A DNA stretch of 14,931 nt from NCBI GenBank assembly GCA_937900065.1, contig CALCDS010000184.1, positions 1 to 14,931 on the forward strand, read 5' to 3'. Origin of the DNA: an uncultured Clostridiaceae bacterium (GTDB lineage: Bacteria; Bacillota; Clostridia; Clostridiales; Oxobacteraceae). The notes under the pieces were generated by a model. The model searched no databases. It saw only the letters and a list, made by a program, of their open reading frames with translations, and was not told the origin of the DNA. Of the stretch, positions 6,615 through 13,616 are shown piece after piece. The position numbers and the translations under genes were made by a program. The stretch's first letter is position 1. Each line of letters starts with the position of its first letter.

Positions 6615-8771
6615 TCAATCAATATTCAGAAGATTGTATAGCATCAAAGCCGCGTCGCCCCTGGTTATATTTTCTGTGGGCTTTAAATAGCCGTTATCGT
6701 CTTTTACAATATTCAGTCCGTAACCTATGGCTGCGTACCCGTAAAGGTCAGGATTTATTTTATCCTTATCCAAAAATGGAAGTGAATATATGCCTTTTAT
6801 ATCGGCGATATGGTCATATTTAAGCGCCCTTATTATAAATTTCAAAGCGTCCTGCTTTGCAACCGAAGATTTAGGAGATTTCTCATTTTCATTTATTATT
6901 TTAAAATTTATAAGGTAATTGTATAGCTTATCCTCATCATCGCTTGTAATGTCGTTGACCATATATGACGGGTTTATCGACTTCGCCAGCAGATATAAAA
7001 AGTCTTTCTGTATGATAGCAGTGTCGGGTTTGAATTCAGTCCCAGGGAGTGATATTCCGTATTGTGAGAGTATTTTTATTGCACTTTCGGCTTTGTTTCC
7101 TTTTATATCGCTGTAATTAGCGGCAGCCTTTTCAACATAAGGTTTGCCTGAATAATCCAGTATCTTACCTGTAAATGCATCGATGCTTGCAGGTTTACCG
7201 GATTTTATTGAATATACCAGCCTGATAACAGGTTTAGTGTTTGAATCCGGACTAGATTTTGAATTTGCCGTATTTGCATAATCAGCTATATACTGGGTTT
7301 GTAAACCAATGGTGCTAAACAATATCTCATGCGCTTTATCCGATGTAATCACATTGTTCGGTTTCGGCAGTTCGCCTTTATACCATGAAAGGTTGTAATT
7401 TAACACTATGCCTTGGGTTGTATCGACCGTTACATTAAAGCCGTTGTTGTCAAGGAAGTATGCGCCGTCTGAGACTCTTGTGAATGTAAAGCTGTGTTCC
7501 TTAGGCTGTTCCGCGTTTAAAGGCCTTACATCCGAATTATTGAAATCGGTATATTTCACATACTTTGATCTTTCAGGTTGGAGTGAATTTATTAAATCCT
7601 GAGCTATTTTTAAAGCTTGCTCCTTATTGTACTTTACTGCAGCATTAGAATCATAGGGCAATGATCTATAAAAGCTTGTAATTTCGCCCGTTTTTGCATC
7701 TATTGAAGCGCTTGCATAGATGTATTCTCCATTTGCAGTACTTGTTTGGTTCTCTTTTCTAAAGTATATATTCCAAATATAATCGCTTTTATTCATATAG
7801 TCGTTGTACAGGTTTGCTGATTCGACGTTGTAAGTGGAATCAAGGTTCAATGTTTTTCTTGCTATTTCCTCAACTTTGCTCTCACTCAGAAAATCGGCTG
7901 AATTTTCAACGGCTTTCTTTTCTTCAGGCGTAAGGGCTGCCTCTTTTTGGGCTGACTCTGAATTTCCGCTAGCGCCCATTCCGCCTTTATCATACATAGG
8001 CCCGTAATATCTGCTTGTATCTATTACTTCCCCGGTTTTAGCATCGATTGAACGATTGCTATATACCGGACCATACGACAGATAGGGTTTTGAGCCGCTA
8101 TCATCATGGCTTATCTTATATAAAAGCTTAAGTCCGAGTTTATCTTTATATATCTGCTGAGCCTTGCTTAAGGCTATTATGCCGCTCGCATCCGGGAAAA
8201 CGTAATCATCGGCCCATTCGCAGTAAAAACTCTCTACCTTGCCCGTATTCCCGTCTATTGAAACGTTTACATAGTTGTTATAAAAAGGTATGCCGTTTTC
8301 AAACCTCACATAATTGAAATAATAATTTGAACTGTTTATATTTATTGCTTCATCGTTTTCTTCGTACTTTATCTTATTGTAGATTGAGGAGTCAATTTTC
8401 TGTATAAACGCATTGGATGTCTTAAGTGCATCTGCCTTGCTTACTTTAGGAAGCTTTGAACGGTTTGACGAGTCGTCGTATTCCTTATTGTATGAATAGT
8501 AGCTGACTATTCTTCCATTGGTATTGATTGTTACATCTATATTTCCCAGTTTGTTTTTGGTATCTCTCCATGATAAGTTATATCTGGTCTCGTTATTTGA
8601 TTTGTACATGTTATAACTGAAATCGTCATAACCATCTCCTATATCCAGTGCTGTTTTGGCTGTATTTATGGCATTTTCGAGCTCTTTATTTTGAAGTGCA
8701 AACCCTTGCACCGGAAGAAGGGTCGTAATAATTATGGTAGCGGTGATTAAAAATGTTAATATTTTTTTCAT
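6615..8771 (-). CDS. Secreted YcdB/YcdC (PepSY-like) repeat protein with S-layer homology repeats
   Basis: This exported protein of 718 residues is probably held on the cell wall. It begins with a signal peptide (MKKILTFLITATIIITTLLP, cleavage near residue 25). The body has several PepSY/YcdB-type repeats, each closing with a marker such as SIDGNTGKVESFY, SIDAKTGEVIDT, SIDAKTGEITSFY or SIDAFTGKILDY. The last ~165 residues hold degenerate S-layer homology repeats; the third is clearest (YAAIGYGLNIV, then LKPTENITRGDAALMLYNLL). SLH repeats normally bind pyruvylated wall polymers; PepSY-type repeats are proposed to restrain proteases (family knowledge, not shown here). The start is at ATG 8771, with GGAGG (8778-8782) upstream on the minus strand; the open frame runs 50 codons further back without a ribosome binding site. 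The gene is divergent from the MFS gene across a palindromic element. Confidence 0.85.
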   Translation of the reverse strand: MKKILTFLITATIIITTLLPVQGFALQNKELENAINTAKTALDIGDGYDDFSYNMYKSNNETRYNLSWRDTKNKLGNIDVTINTNGRIVSYYSYNKEYDDSSNRSKLPKVSKADALKTSNAFIQKIDSSIYNKIKYEENDEAININSSNYYFNYVRFENGIPFYNNYVNVSIDGNTGKVESFYCEWADDYVFPDASGIIALSKAQQIYKDKLGLKLLYKISHDDSGSKPYLSYGPVYSNRSIDAKTGEVIDTSRYYGPMYDKGGMGASGNSESAQKEAALTPEEKKAVENSADFLSESKVEEIARKTLNLDSTYNVESANLYNDYMNKSDYIWNIYFRKENQTSTANGEYIYASASIDAKTGEITSFYRSLPYDSNAAVKYNKEQALKIAQDLINSLQPERSKYVKYTDFNNSDVRPLNAEQPKEHSFTFTRVSDGAYFLDNNGFNVTVDTTQGIVLNYNLSWYKGELPKPNNVITSDKAHEILFSTIGLQTQYIADYANTANSKSSPDSNTKPVIRLVYSIKSGKPASIDAFTGKILDYSGKPYVEKAAANYSDIKGNKAESAIKILSQYGISLPGTEFKPDTAIIQKDFLYLLAKSINPSYMVNDITSDDEDKLYNYLINFKIINENEKSPKSSVAKQDALKFIIRALKYDHIADIKGIYSLPFLDKDKINPDLYGYAAIGYGLNIVKDDNGYLKPTENITRGDAALMLYNLLNID

Positions 8772-8827
8772 AAAAATCCTCCTTTTATTTTTTATCTTAG
8801 AATAAGACGCAGGCCATATGCAAAATG

Positions 8828-8852
8828 TTCCATAATAACAATATTTATGGAA
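8828..8852. promoter_or_regulatory. Dyad upstream of the YcdB/SLH gene
   Basis: TTCCATAA (8828-8835) and TTATGGAA (8845-8852) are perfect 8-bp inverted arms with a 9-base spacer, 57 bases before the start codon. It could be a repressor operator or a leader hairpin. A further 18-bp dyad, ATATCAAT-TT-ATTGATAT, is at 8920-8937. Confidence 0.35.
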
Positions 8853-8968
8853 ACAATTCACGGAAAAGAACATCATTGCATTATCGCCTCGTTGTATTAT
8901 GCAAAAAATCACTGCATCCATATCAATTTATTGATATACTATATATAATGTAGATATTTTTAAGATAC

Positions 8969-9188
8969 GCTATATTAAAGCATAATGTTGATTTTGAGCA
9001 ATCCTGCTCGCTGTTCGCACTTTTTAAGTTCTAAGGCTTATTGCTCTCGTTCATCAAGAACTTTTGCAACTCGCTTTGCAAAGTCAGCAAAAGTTCTAGG
9101 ATTCGCTTCGGCAATTTCGCCAAGAACTTAGCAAAAGTGTTCACATCGCTCACTTGGATTGCTCAAAAATCAGCATCTTCGTTAAGCA
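8969..9188. repeat. ~220-bp palindromic repeat element (MITE- or REP-like)
   Basis: The whole segment is one imperfect inverted repeat centred at the perfect palindrome CTTTGCAAAG (9074-9083). Proceeding outward, AGAACTTTTGC (9057-9067) mirrors GCAAAAGTTCT (9087-9097). AAGTTCT near 9027 mirrors AGAACTT near 9124. The ends, GATTTTGAGCAATCC (8990-9004), mirror GGATTGCTCAAAAATC (9156-9171). It carries no convincing gene: the plus-strand open frame through it is simply in frame with the MFS gene. It occupies most of the 460-base gap between two divergent genes. A second family member lies at 6109-6153. The class is inferred from structure only; no transposase is present. Confidence 0.75.
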
Positions 9189-9232
9189 GAGACCTGCTGA
9201 TAAACTTTATATTAATTGACAGAGGAGTATTT

Positions 9233-10486
9233 ATGAAATTTCAAGACATAATAGAACCATATTCAAAATTGCCAAGGAGCGTATACTTTATATTCATTGC
9301 CAGGGTGGTAAACTGTATTGGAAACTTTGTGTTTCCTTTTCTGACCTTGCTTCTTACAGTGAAGGTTGGGATGGATGAAAAACAGGCAGGTTACATACTT
9401 TTCATATGCGCAGCAGTGCAGGGCCCAGGAGTGCTTTTGGGCGGCAAATTGGCGGATCATATCGGAAGAAAAAAAGTGATGGTAATTTTTATGAGCCTTG
9501 CGGCCGCGTGTCTCGTTGTATGCGGATTTATCGCAAATCTTTCTTATGTACCGCAGCTGCTTATTTTATCAAATTTTTTCAGTAGCCTGGTAGGGCCTGC
9601 AAGCGGTGCGATGATAAATGATTTGACTGTTTCAAAAAACAGGCAAGCTGCGTTTTCATTGATTTACCTGGGGATAAACTTAGGAACGGCCATAGGGTCC
9701 ATTGTGGCTGGTTACCTCTTTTACAATCATATAAAACTGCTTTTTTTAGGTGATGCTGCAACAACATTTATTGCAGTGTTTTTGCTTGCTGTTTTTGTTA
9801 ATGAAACCAAACCTTCCGCAAAGCAGATAAAGGAAGGGTTTAAAATGGACGGTGCCGAGAGAGCAGAGGAGGGCGGGCTTATTTCCGCATTGTTTAAGCG
9901 GCCTGAACTCATAATGTTTGCGCTGGTTAGCGCAATATATTCATTTGTATATGTTCAATCACATTTCAGCCTTCCGATTCAAACAAAGGAGATATTCGGC
10001 CTAATAGAAGGCCCAAGGCTGCTCGGCATGCTAAACACCATAAACTGTCTTGTAGTGATTACAATGACAACTTTGATTACAGCTCTTACTAAAAAGATAA
10101 GGGATATTTTCAAAGTATCGCTGGCAGGTATTTTCTTTGCTTTAGGATTCGGGATGCTTTATTTTGCAAAAGGTTATTTTGTTTTTGCGTTTTCAACGAT
10201 CATATGGACCATAGGCGAGATACTAAATGCCATAAGCTCAAGCGTGTATCTGGCTAACCGCACTCCTATATCCCACAGGGGCAGGTTTAATTCGTTTATA
10301 TTATTGGTATCGGGTATGGGTCAAGCGGTTGGGCCCATGATAGCCGGACAGCTTATATCCCGAACAAGCGTTGAAAATATATGGCCCATTAGCTTTATGC
10401 TTGCAGTAGGTTCTGCGATTTTGATGTTTTTGCTTGGCAAGTTTGAAAGGGTCCAGCATTTTAAAGACGAGACAGTGAAATATTAA
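9233..10486 (+). CDS. MFS transporter, drug-efflux type
   Basis: This is a major facilitator superfamily membrane transporter of 417 residues, with about 12 hydrophobic helices in two halves around a charged central loop (near residues 195-230). The motif A loop between helices 2 and 3 is GGKLADHIGRKKVM (about 70-83), close to the family consensus. The second half has AGIFFALGFGMLYFA and an RGRFNSF loop, as in MdtH/YttB-like exporters. Substrate is unknown; proton-driven export of small hydrophobic compounds is inferred from the family. The start is ATG 9233 with AGAGGAG at 9221-9227. The open frame extends back to 9041, but that part reads through the palindromic element and has no similarity to a transporter N-terminus. 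No clear promoter is seen in the 45 bases between the element and the start. Confidence 0.9.
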   Translation: MKFQDIIEPYSKLPRSVYFIFIARVVNCIGNFVFPFLTLLLTVKVGMDEKQAGYILFICAAVQGPGVLLGGKLADHIGRKKVMVIFMSLAAACLVVCGFIANLSYVPQLLILSNFFSSLVGPASGAMINDLTVSKNRQAAFSLIYLGINLGTAIGSIVAGYLFYNHIKLLFLGDAATTFIAVFLLAVFVNETKPSAKQIKEGFKMDGAERAEEGGLISALFKRPELIMFALVSAIYSFVYVQSHFSLPIQTKEIFGLIEGPRLLGMLNTINCLVVITMTTLITALTKKIRDIFKVSLAGIFFALGFGMLYFAKGYFVFAFSTIIWTIGEILNAISSSVYLANRTPISHRGRFNSFILLVSGMGQAVGPMIAGQLISRTSVENIWPISFMLAVGSAILMFLLGKFERVQHFKDETVKY

Positions 10487-10560
10487 AATGTGTCATCCAT
10501 GTGATACTGTCTTATGGCAGTACGAAATCAAATAAAAATATTTTGATAGGAGGAATTTCA

Positions 10561-11073
10561 ATGGATGTTTATGAAGCTATAAAAGAGAGAAGAAGTATAA
10601 GAGCTTTTGAAGAGAGAGATATTGAGGAAGAAAAAATAAGCAAGATATTGGATGCCGGAAGGCTTGCACCTTCGGCAAATAATAAGCAGGATTGGAAGTT
10701 TGTAGTGGTTAGGGATAAGGACAAAAGAAAAAGGCTCATAAAGGCTGCAAAAGGACAGGAGTTTGTAGGAGAAGCTCCGGCAGTTTTGGTCATGTGTGCT
10801 ACACAATCTGATAAAGTTATGTCCTGCGGACAGCCGGCATATACGATAGACCTTTCGATAGCACTATCATTTATGGTGCTTGAAGCAACAGAACTTGGAA
10901 TCGGCGGTTGCTGGATTGGAGCTTTTCTTGAGGATGAAGTCAAAAAGGTGTGCGATATCCCGGATAATGTCAGAGTAGTTGCCATATTCCCTTTAGGATA
11001 TCCTGCCGAAAATCCTAATCCAAGGCCGAGAAAAAAGCTTAATGAAGTAGTATGTTTTGATAGTTATAAGTAA
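10561..11073 (+). CDS. Nitroreductase family FMN-dependent oxidoreductase
   Basis: This cytoplasmic flavoprotein of 170 residues transfers electrons from NAD(P)H through FMN to nitro or quinone-like compounds; the natural substrate is unknown. The family marks are the FMN-phosphate motif ERRSIRAFEERD (9-20), APSANNKQDWKFVVV (36-50), the helix DLSIALSFMVLEATELGIGG and the closing CWIGAF...IFPLGYPAENP. ATG 10561 has AGGAGG at 10548-10553 with 7-base spacing, which decides it over a longer frame from 10501. It lies 74 bases after the MFS gene on the same strand. A weak 7-bp hairpin (10505-10522, loop TTAT) without a T-run sits between them, so co-transcription is plausible. Confidence 0.9.
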   Translation: MDVYEAIKERRSIRAFEERDIEEEKISKILDAGRLAPSANNKQDWKFVVVRDKDKRKRLIKAAKGQEFVGEAPAVLVMCATQSDKVMSCGQPAYTIDLSIALSFMVLEATELGIGGCWIGAFLEDEVKKVCDIPDNVRVVAIFPLGYPAENPNPRPRKKLNEVVCFDSYK

Positions 11074-11076
11074 TAT

Positions 11077-11105
11077 TTTAAGTCATGCCCAAAAACTGTT
11101 ATAAT
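11077..11105 (+). promoter_or_regulatory. Candidate promoter for lspA
   Basis: TGTTATAAT (11097-11105) is an extended -10 element, with a weak TTTAAG -35 at 11077-11082 and a 17-base spacer. It is about 70 bases before lspA. Confidence 0.45.
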
Positions 11106-11173
11106 TATAAATATGAGTCAATGTCTTAAAAATGATGAAACGGTTTGGCAGTTTGTAACTGAGGGGGGAATAT

Positions 11174-11623
11174 ATGATTTATATTATATTGATATTATGT
11201 ATCATAGTACTTGACCAGACAGCAAAATATCTGGCGTCGGTTTATTTAAAACCGACACCCTCTCAGACCGTGCCGCTGATAAAGGGAGTATTTCATCTAA
11301 CGTATGCTGAAAATAGAGGGGCTGCATTCAGCATATTGCAGAACAAGAGGACTTTATTTATCGTGGTTACCGTCATGTTTATAATATTTGCTGTATATTA
11401 TCTGCTGCGCCACAGGAACGAAAATATATTGGTCAAGATAAGTTTATCAATGATATTATCCGGTGCGATTGGAAATCTTATAGACAGGATGAGGTTTGGA
11501 TATGTAGTTGATTTTATGGATTTTAGACTTATAAATTTTCCGATATTCAATATTGCTGATTGCGGTGTTGTTATAGGCAGCATACTTTTAGGATATTATC
11601 TTATATTCATTGCCGAAAAGTAA
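11174..11623 (+). CDS. lspA: Lipoprotein signal peptidase (signal peptidase II)
   Basis: This aspartyl membrane protease cuts the signal peptide from diacylglyceryl-modified prolipoproteins. It is 149 residues with four membrane helices, which is normal for the family. Conserved boxes are all present: IVLDQTAKYLA (Asp14), AENRGAAFSIL (Asn47-Arg48-Gly49), GAIGNLIDRMRFGYVVDF with catalytic Asp113, and FPIFNIADCGVVIG with catalytic Asp129. The ATG is preceded by a run of G (GAGGGGGG, about 11161-11168). It is usually in operon with rluD-like or pyr genes in Firmicutes; here it stands after a nitroreductase and before a small membrane protein. It would mature the lipoprotein encoded at 2128-2721. 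Confidence 0.96.
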   Translation: MIYIILILCIIVLDQTAKYLASVYLKPTPSQTVPLIKGVFHLTYAENRGAAFSILQNKRTLFIVVTVMFIIFAVYYLLRHRNENILVKISLSMILSGAIGNLIDRMRFGYVVDFMDFRLINFPIFNIADCGVVIGSILLGYYLIFIAEK

Positions 11624-11664
11624 CCATTATTTTATTTTAGGCTTTAAACCCGGCAATCCATATA

Positions 11665-11673
11665 TGATATAAT
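11665..11673 (+). promoter_or_regulatory. Extended -10 promoter for the 59-aa membrane protein
   Basis: TGATATAAT at 11665-11673 is an extended -10 element. Only weak -35 candidates (TTTAAA or TTAAAC near 11643-11649) lie upstream. It is about 40 bases before the start codon. Confidence 0.45.
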
Positions 11674-11711
11674 ATGTATATCTTATATTACACTATCAGG
11701 AGGAGATTTAT

Positions 11712-11891
11712 ATGAGTGGCGTTGACATATTCATTGCTATATTATGCGGTGTAATGTTTTTTGGAGGTTTATATCTGAATCATAAATCAAGAAAATTAGC
11801 GGAGCAGTATGCTGAATCCCATAAAACGGAAAGCCCGGTTCAAAAATCAGCTGCATCTCGGAAGGGAAAAGTACAAAGAAGAAATTCATAA
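11712..11891 (+). CDS. Small single-pass membrane protein, unknown function (59 aa)
   Basis: The open frame runs from ATG 11712 to TAA 11889-11891, with a strong AGGAGG site (11699-11704 region) 7-8 bases before the ATG and an extended -10 promoter upstream. The product begins MSGVDIFIAILCGVMFFGGL, a single hydrophobic helix at about 5-21. It continues with a hydrophilic, strongly basic tail ending RKGKVQRRNS. The topology by the positive-inside rule places the tail in the cytoplasm. No family is recognised. It follows lspA by 88 bases with no terminator between. Its transcript likely ends at the terminator at 11977-12014. Confidence 0.65.
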   Translation: MSGVDIFIAILCGVMFFGGLYLNHKSRKLAEQYAESHKTESPVQKSAASRKGKVQRRNS

Positions 11892-11976
11892 TTACTTGTA
11901 GAACGAACCGCTGTGCGAGCCAGTACATGGTAATATCCAGAGCAGGAACTAATTTATGTGGAATTTCAAATACTTT

Positions 11977-12014
11977 GCGCGGTCGCCCAACAAAACAGGC
12001 CGCGTTTCTTTTTT
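11977..12014 (+). terminator. Intrinsic terminator of the lspA / 59-aa region
   Basis: GCGCGGTC (11977-11984) pairs with GGCCGCGT (11998-12005), including two G-U pairs, around a 13-base loop. TTTCTTTTTT follows. ACCGC near 11907-11911 could pair with GCGGT at 11979-11983 and disturb the stem. Confidence 0.75.
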
Positions 12015-12190
12015 GGCAAGGATTCTCTATATAGCTAGCATCATACAGTTTTGTAAATTGTTTAATATGAAATAATCCATAAATTTATTAAAATTATATG
12101 ATTATAAATTGATAATATGGGTAAAATAATATTAACCGACAAGGGAGTGATTCTCCTTTTTCTCTCTTACATGTATTGAGAAATAGGCCA
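12015..12190. other. AT-rich non-coding stretch
   Basis: No credible gene is seen here on either strand. A weak hairpin AAGG(G)AG/CTCCTT (12141-12147 with 12153-12158, one bulged G) is followed by a pyrimidine-rich tract. Possible promoter-like boxes are TTAAAA (12088-12093) and GATAAT (12111-12116), 17 bases apart, pointing at the candidate RNA downstream. Confidence 0.4.
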
Positions 12191-12335
12191 GGGTAATCCT
12201 GCGAAACGGTGAAGTAAAATATATGGTGTACCTTAAAAGATCTGCCAATAATTTTATGATGGGATATCAATTAGTTTCACTGCAGGAACATCAATTACCC
12301 GTAAAGGCTGCTTAACCGCAGCCTTTATTTTTTTT
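12191..12335 (+). ncRNA. Candidate structured RNA ending in an intrinsic terminator
   Basis: Three nested helices pair the two ends of this segment. GGGTAAT (12191-12197) pairs with ATTACCC (12294-12300). CCTG (12198-12201) pairs with CAGG (12283-12286). CGGTGAA (12207-12213) pairs with TTCACTG (12276-12282). A 5-base bulge CGAAA on the 5' side and a 7-base bulge AACATCA on the 3' side separate them. Inside, TAAAAT (12215-12220) can pair with ATTTTA (12251-12256), and TGAT/ATCA form a small hairpin (12257-12269). A terminator follows directly. It matches no riboswitch or sRNA class I can recall. It could be a cis-regulatory leader for the membrane-protein operon or a free small RNA. The helices are seen in the sequence; function is inference. 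Confidence 0.5.
12302..12335 (+). terminator. Strong intrinsic terminator after the candidate RNA
   Basis: TAAAGGCTGC (12302-12311) and GCAGCCTTTA (12318-12327) form a perfect 10-bp stem with loop TTAACC, followed by eight T. It starts two bases after the closing helix of the candidate RNA. CTGCG (12199-12203) could alternatively pair with CGCAG (12317-12321) inside the stem. Confidence 0.9.
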
Positions 12336-12463
12336 GCAATTGCTGGTTTGATTCTGGGAAAAATTGAAAATTATTATAATTTTAAGGCTCATTATCGGCA
12401 TAAATGTAAAAGAAAGAAGGATTTTTTGAGTTTTTATATAATATTAAAGGGAGTATGTTTTTA

Positions 12464-12598
12464 ATGTTATCTCAATTATGTTGCTTTGGATTTGCCTTTC
12501 ATAAGATTATAGGTCAACCTATTTCATGGGATTTGACTGTGCTTTTAATGAAAAATCAGTTCATTATAGTAGATTGGGGGACGACAAAAGATGGGTAA
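12464..12598 (+). CDS. Possible 44-codon leader ORF overlapping the membrane-protein gene
   Basis: The open frame starts at ATG 12464 (in-frame ATG also at 12455). AAAGGGAG (12446-12453) sits 10 bases before the chosen ATG and TATAAT is at 12437-12442. It ends at TAA 12596-12598, overlapping the next gene by 8 bases in the arrangement ATGGGTAA. The product starts MLSQLCCFGFAFHKIIGQ, with a moderately hydrophobic C-terminal half and two adjacent cysteines. No family is recognised. The overlap suggests translational coupling. It could also be a non-coding leader with a chance frame. Confidence 0.35.
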   Translation: MLSQLCCFGFAFHKIIGQPISWDLTVLLMKNQFIIVDWGTTKDG

Positions 12599-13208
12599 AG
12601 AATTACTTCCGGTGTTGGTATCAGGGATTATATCATTTTTTGCTTTTTGGTGTTTAGGATCATTTATCAATCGCGAGTTCAACCTTGAAGATATACCTGT
12701 ATGGATTCAAACCGGTTTATCAATCATAGTGATGCTTATACTTTTTCTAAAACGAGATCTGTTTTTCAAAGGCCCTATATCCTCAGGAGCATCGATAGGG
12801 TTTATATTGGCAATATTATGGAATATTAAAGATTCCGTGTTTATGTCAAGATTTTTTAGGACTGTATTTTCATTGAGGTTTATATTATTGCTTTGTATCA
12901 CTGCTTTAGGAATCTTAAGGGAAAATATCATGACCGGTATATGGGATAGGTATTTAATAAATGTTTCATCAGGTATGAAGACATTTCTAATTGTATTAGT
13001 CGCTGCCGTATATATATTTGGTGCTGTTCTTCTTTTGAATTACGGTGCATATCGAAATGGCAAAAAAAAATATTCACAGTTTTCAATGCATAAAAGGGCT
13101 TCAAGGCATAGGGGAGTCATAGGTTTTATAGCAGGAATAGTAATGATATTTATAAGCTCGACATTTTTTAGAGAAGCAATATTTTCTGTGATGCAAAATC
13201 CTAAATAG
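12591..13208 (+). CDS. Polytopic membrane protein, unknown function
   Basis: This 205-residue protein is not recognised as any named family. Six hydrophobic segments are visible at about 5-25, 36-53, 63-80, 94-112, 128-150 and 174-192. The fifth and sixth are separated by a basic loop rich in Lys, Arg and His (NGKKKYSQFSMHKRASRHR), which would face the cytoplasm. No transport or catalytic motif is seen. The ATG at 12591 has a run of G (GGGGG, near 12576) at long spacing, and it overlaps the upstream small ORF, so coupled initiation is plausible. It lies downstream of a candidate regulatory RNA and upstream of tRNA-Arg. No strong terminator follows, only a short AGGGG-TGT-CCCCT hairpin at 13261-13273. 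Confidence 0.7.
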   Translation: MGKELLPVLVSGIISFFAFWCLGSFINREFNLEDIPVWIQTGLSIIVMLILFLKRDLFFKGPISSGASIGFILAILWNIKDSVFMSRFFRTVFSLRFILLLCITALGILRENIMTGIWDRYLINVSSGMKTFLIVLVAAVYIFGAVLLLNYGAYRNGKKKYSQFSMHKRASRHRGVIGFIAGIVMIFISSTFFREAIFSVMQNPK

Positions 13209-13284
13209 ATATTTAATACATGATATATGTATAATATGGAGTTGTTAATCAATAATATATAGGGGTGTCCCCTGCACTGCTGTA

Positions 13285-13318
13285 AATTGGCTTTTTTGTT
13301 ATGTAGGCAAAACCAATT
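13285..13318 (+). other. Bulged hairpin overlapping the tRNA-Arg promoter
   Basis: AATTGG (13285-13290) pairs with CCAATT (13313-13318). A TTTTG/CAAAA extension continues the stem with a small bulge. The right arm reaches the first bases of the -35 box, so the structure or its DNA dyad overlaps the promoter. Confidence 0.35.
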
Positions 13319-13345
13319 GACAACATTGGGCAGACTTAGTATAAT
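13317..13345 (+). promoter_or_regulatory. Perfect consensus sigma-A promoter for tRNA-Arg
   Basis: TTGACA (13317-13322), exactly 17 bases, then TATAAT (13340-13345): all 12 consensus positions match. Transcription would begin about 28 bases before the mature tRNA. Confidence 0.9.
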
Positions 13346-13379
13346 GTTAAAGTGATGTGAAAAGGTCACTTAAATCCAT

Positions 13380-13455
13380 GCGCCTGTAGCTCAGGGGATA
13401 GAGCAACGGTTTCCTAAACCGTGTGTCGGACGTTCGATTCGTCTCAGGCGCACCA
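13380..13455 (+). tRNA. tRNA-Arg (anticodon CCU)
   Basis: The cloverleaf is complete. The acceptor GCGCCTG (13380-13386) pairs with CAGGCGC (13445-13451), followed by discriminator A and encoded CCA. The D stem is GCTC/GAGC. The anticodon stem ACGGT/ACCGT encloses TTCCTAA, giving anticodon CCT at 13413-13415, which reads AGG. The T loop is TTCGATT. It is transcribed alone from a consensus promoter and ends at the terminator just downstream. Confidence 0.97.
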
Positions 13456-13469
13456 TTTAATTTGTAGAT

Positions 13470-13495
13470 AAATACCTCATTGGGGGTATTTTTTT
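13470..13495 (+). terminator. Intrinsic terminator of tRNA-Arg
   Basis: AAATACCTC (13470-13478) pairs with GGGGTATTT (13483-13491), with one G-U pair and loop ATTG, and merges into a T-run to 13495. Confidence 0.85.
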
Positions 13496-13524
13496 ATGAT
13501 GATATGCTGCAGCTGTGTATACTC

Positions 13525-13553
13525 TTTTCAAAGGCTTGTTTATATGATATTAT
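13525..13553 (+). promoter_or_regulatory. Candidate promoter for tadA
   Basis: TTTTCA (13525-13530), 17 bases, TATTAT (13548-13553): 4 of 6 and 5 of 6 consensus matches, about 57 bases before tadA. Confidence 0.35.
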
Positions 13554-13616
13554 ATTTTGGTGAATGAAATTTACTGATTTTGCTGCAGGCATGCTATTTT
13601 AGGATGTGTATCTGTA

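Noticed and set aside
8772..8921. 50-codon extension before the YcdB/SLH signal peptide
   Set aside because: The signal peptide begins at ATG 8771 directly after GGAGG; the extension would bury it.
9041..9232. 64-codon N-terminal extension of the MFS transporter
   Set aside because: It reads through the palindromic repeat, has no ribosome binding site, and the internal ATG 9233 has a good one and begins a typical transporter N-terminus.
12100..12335. 6S RNA, SRP RNA, tmRNA or a common riboswitch (c-di-GMP, cobalamin, M-box, T-box)
   Set aside because: None of the conserved core sequences I know for these classes is present, and the closing-helix arrangement and length do not fit.
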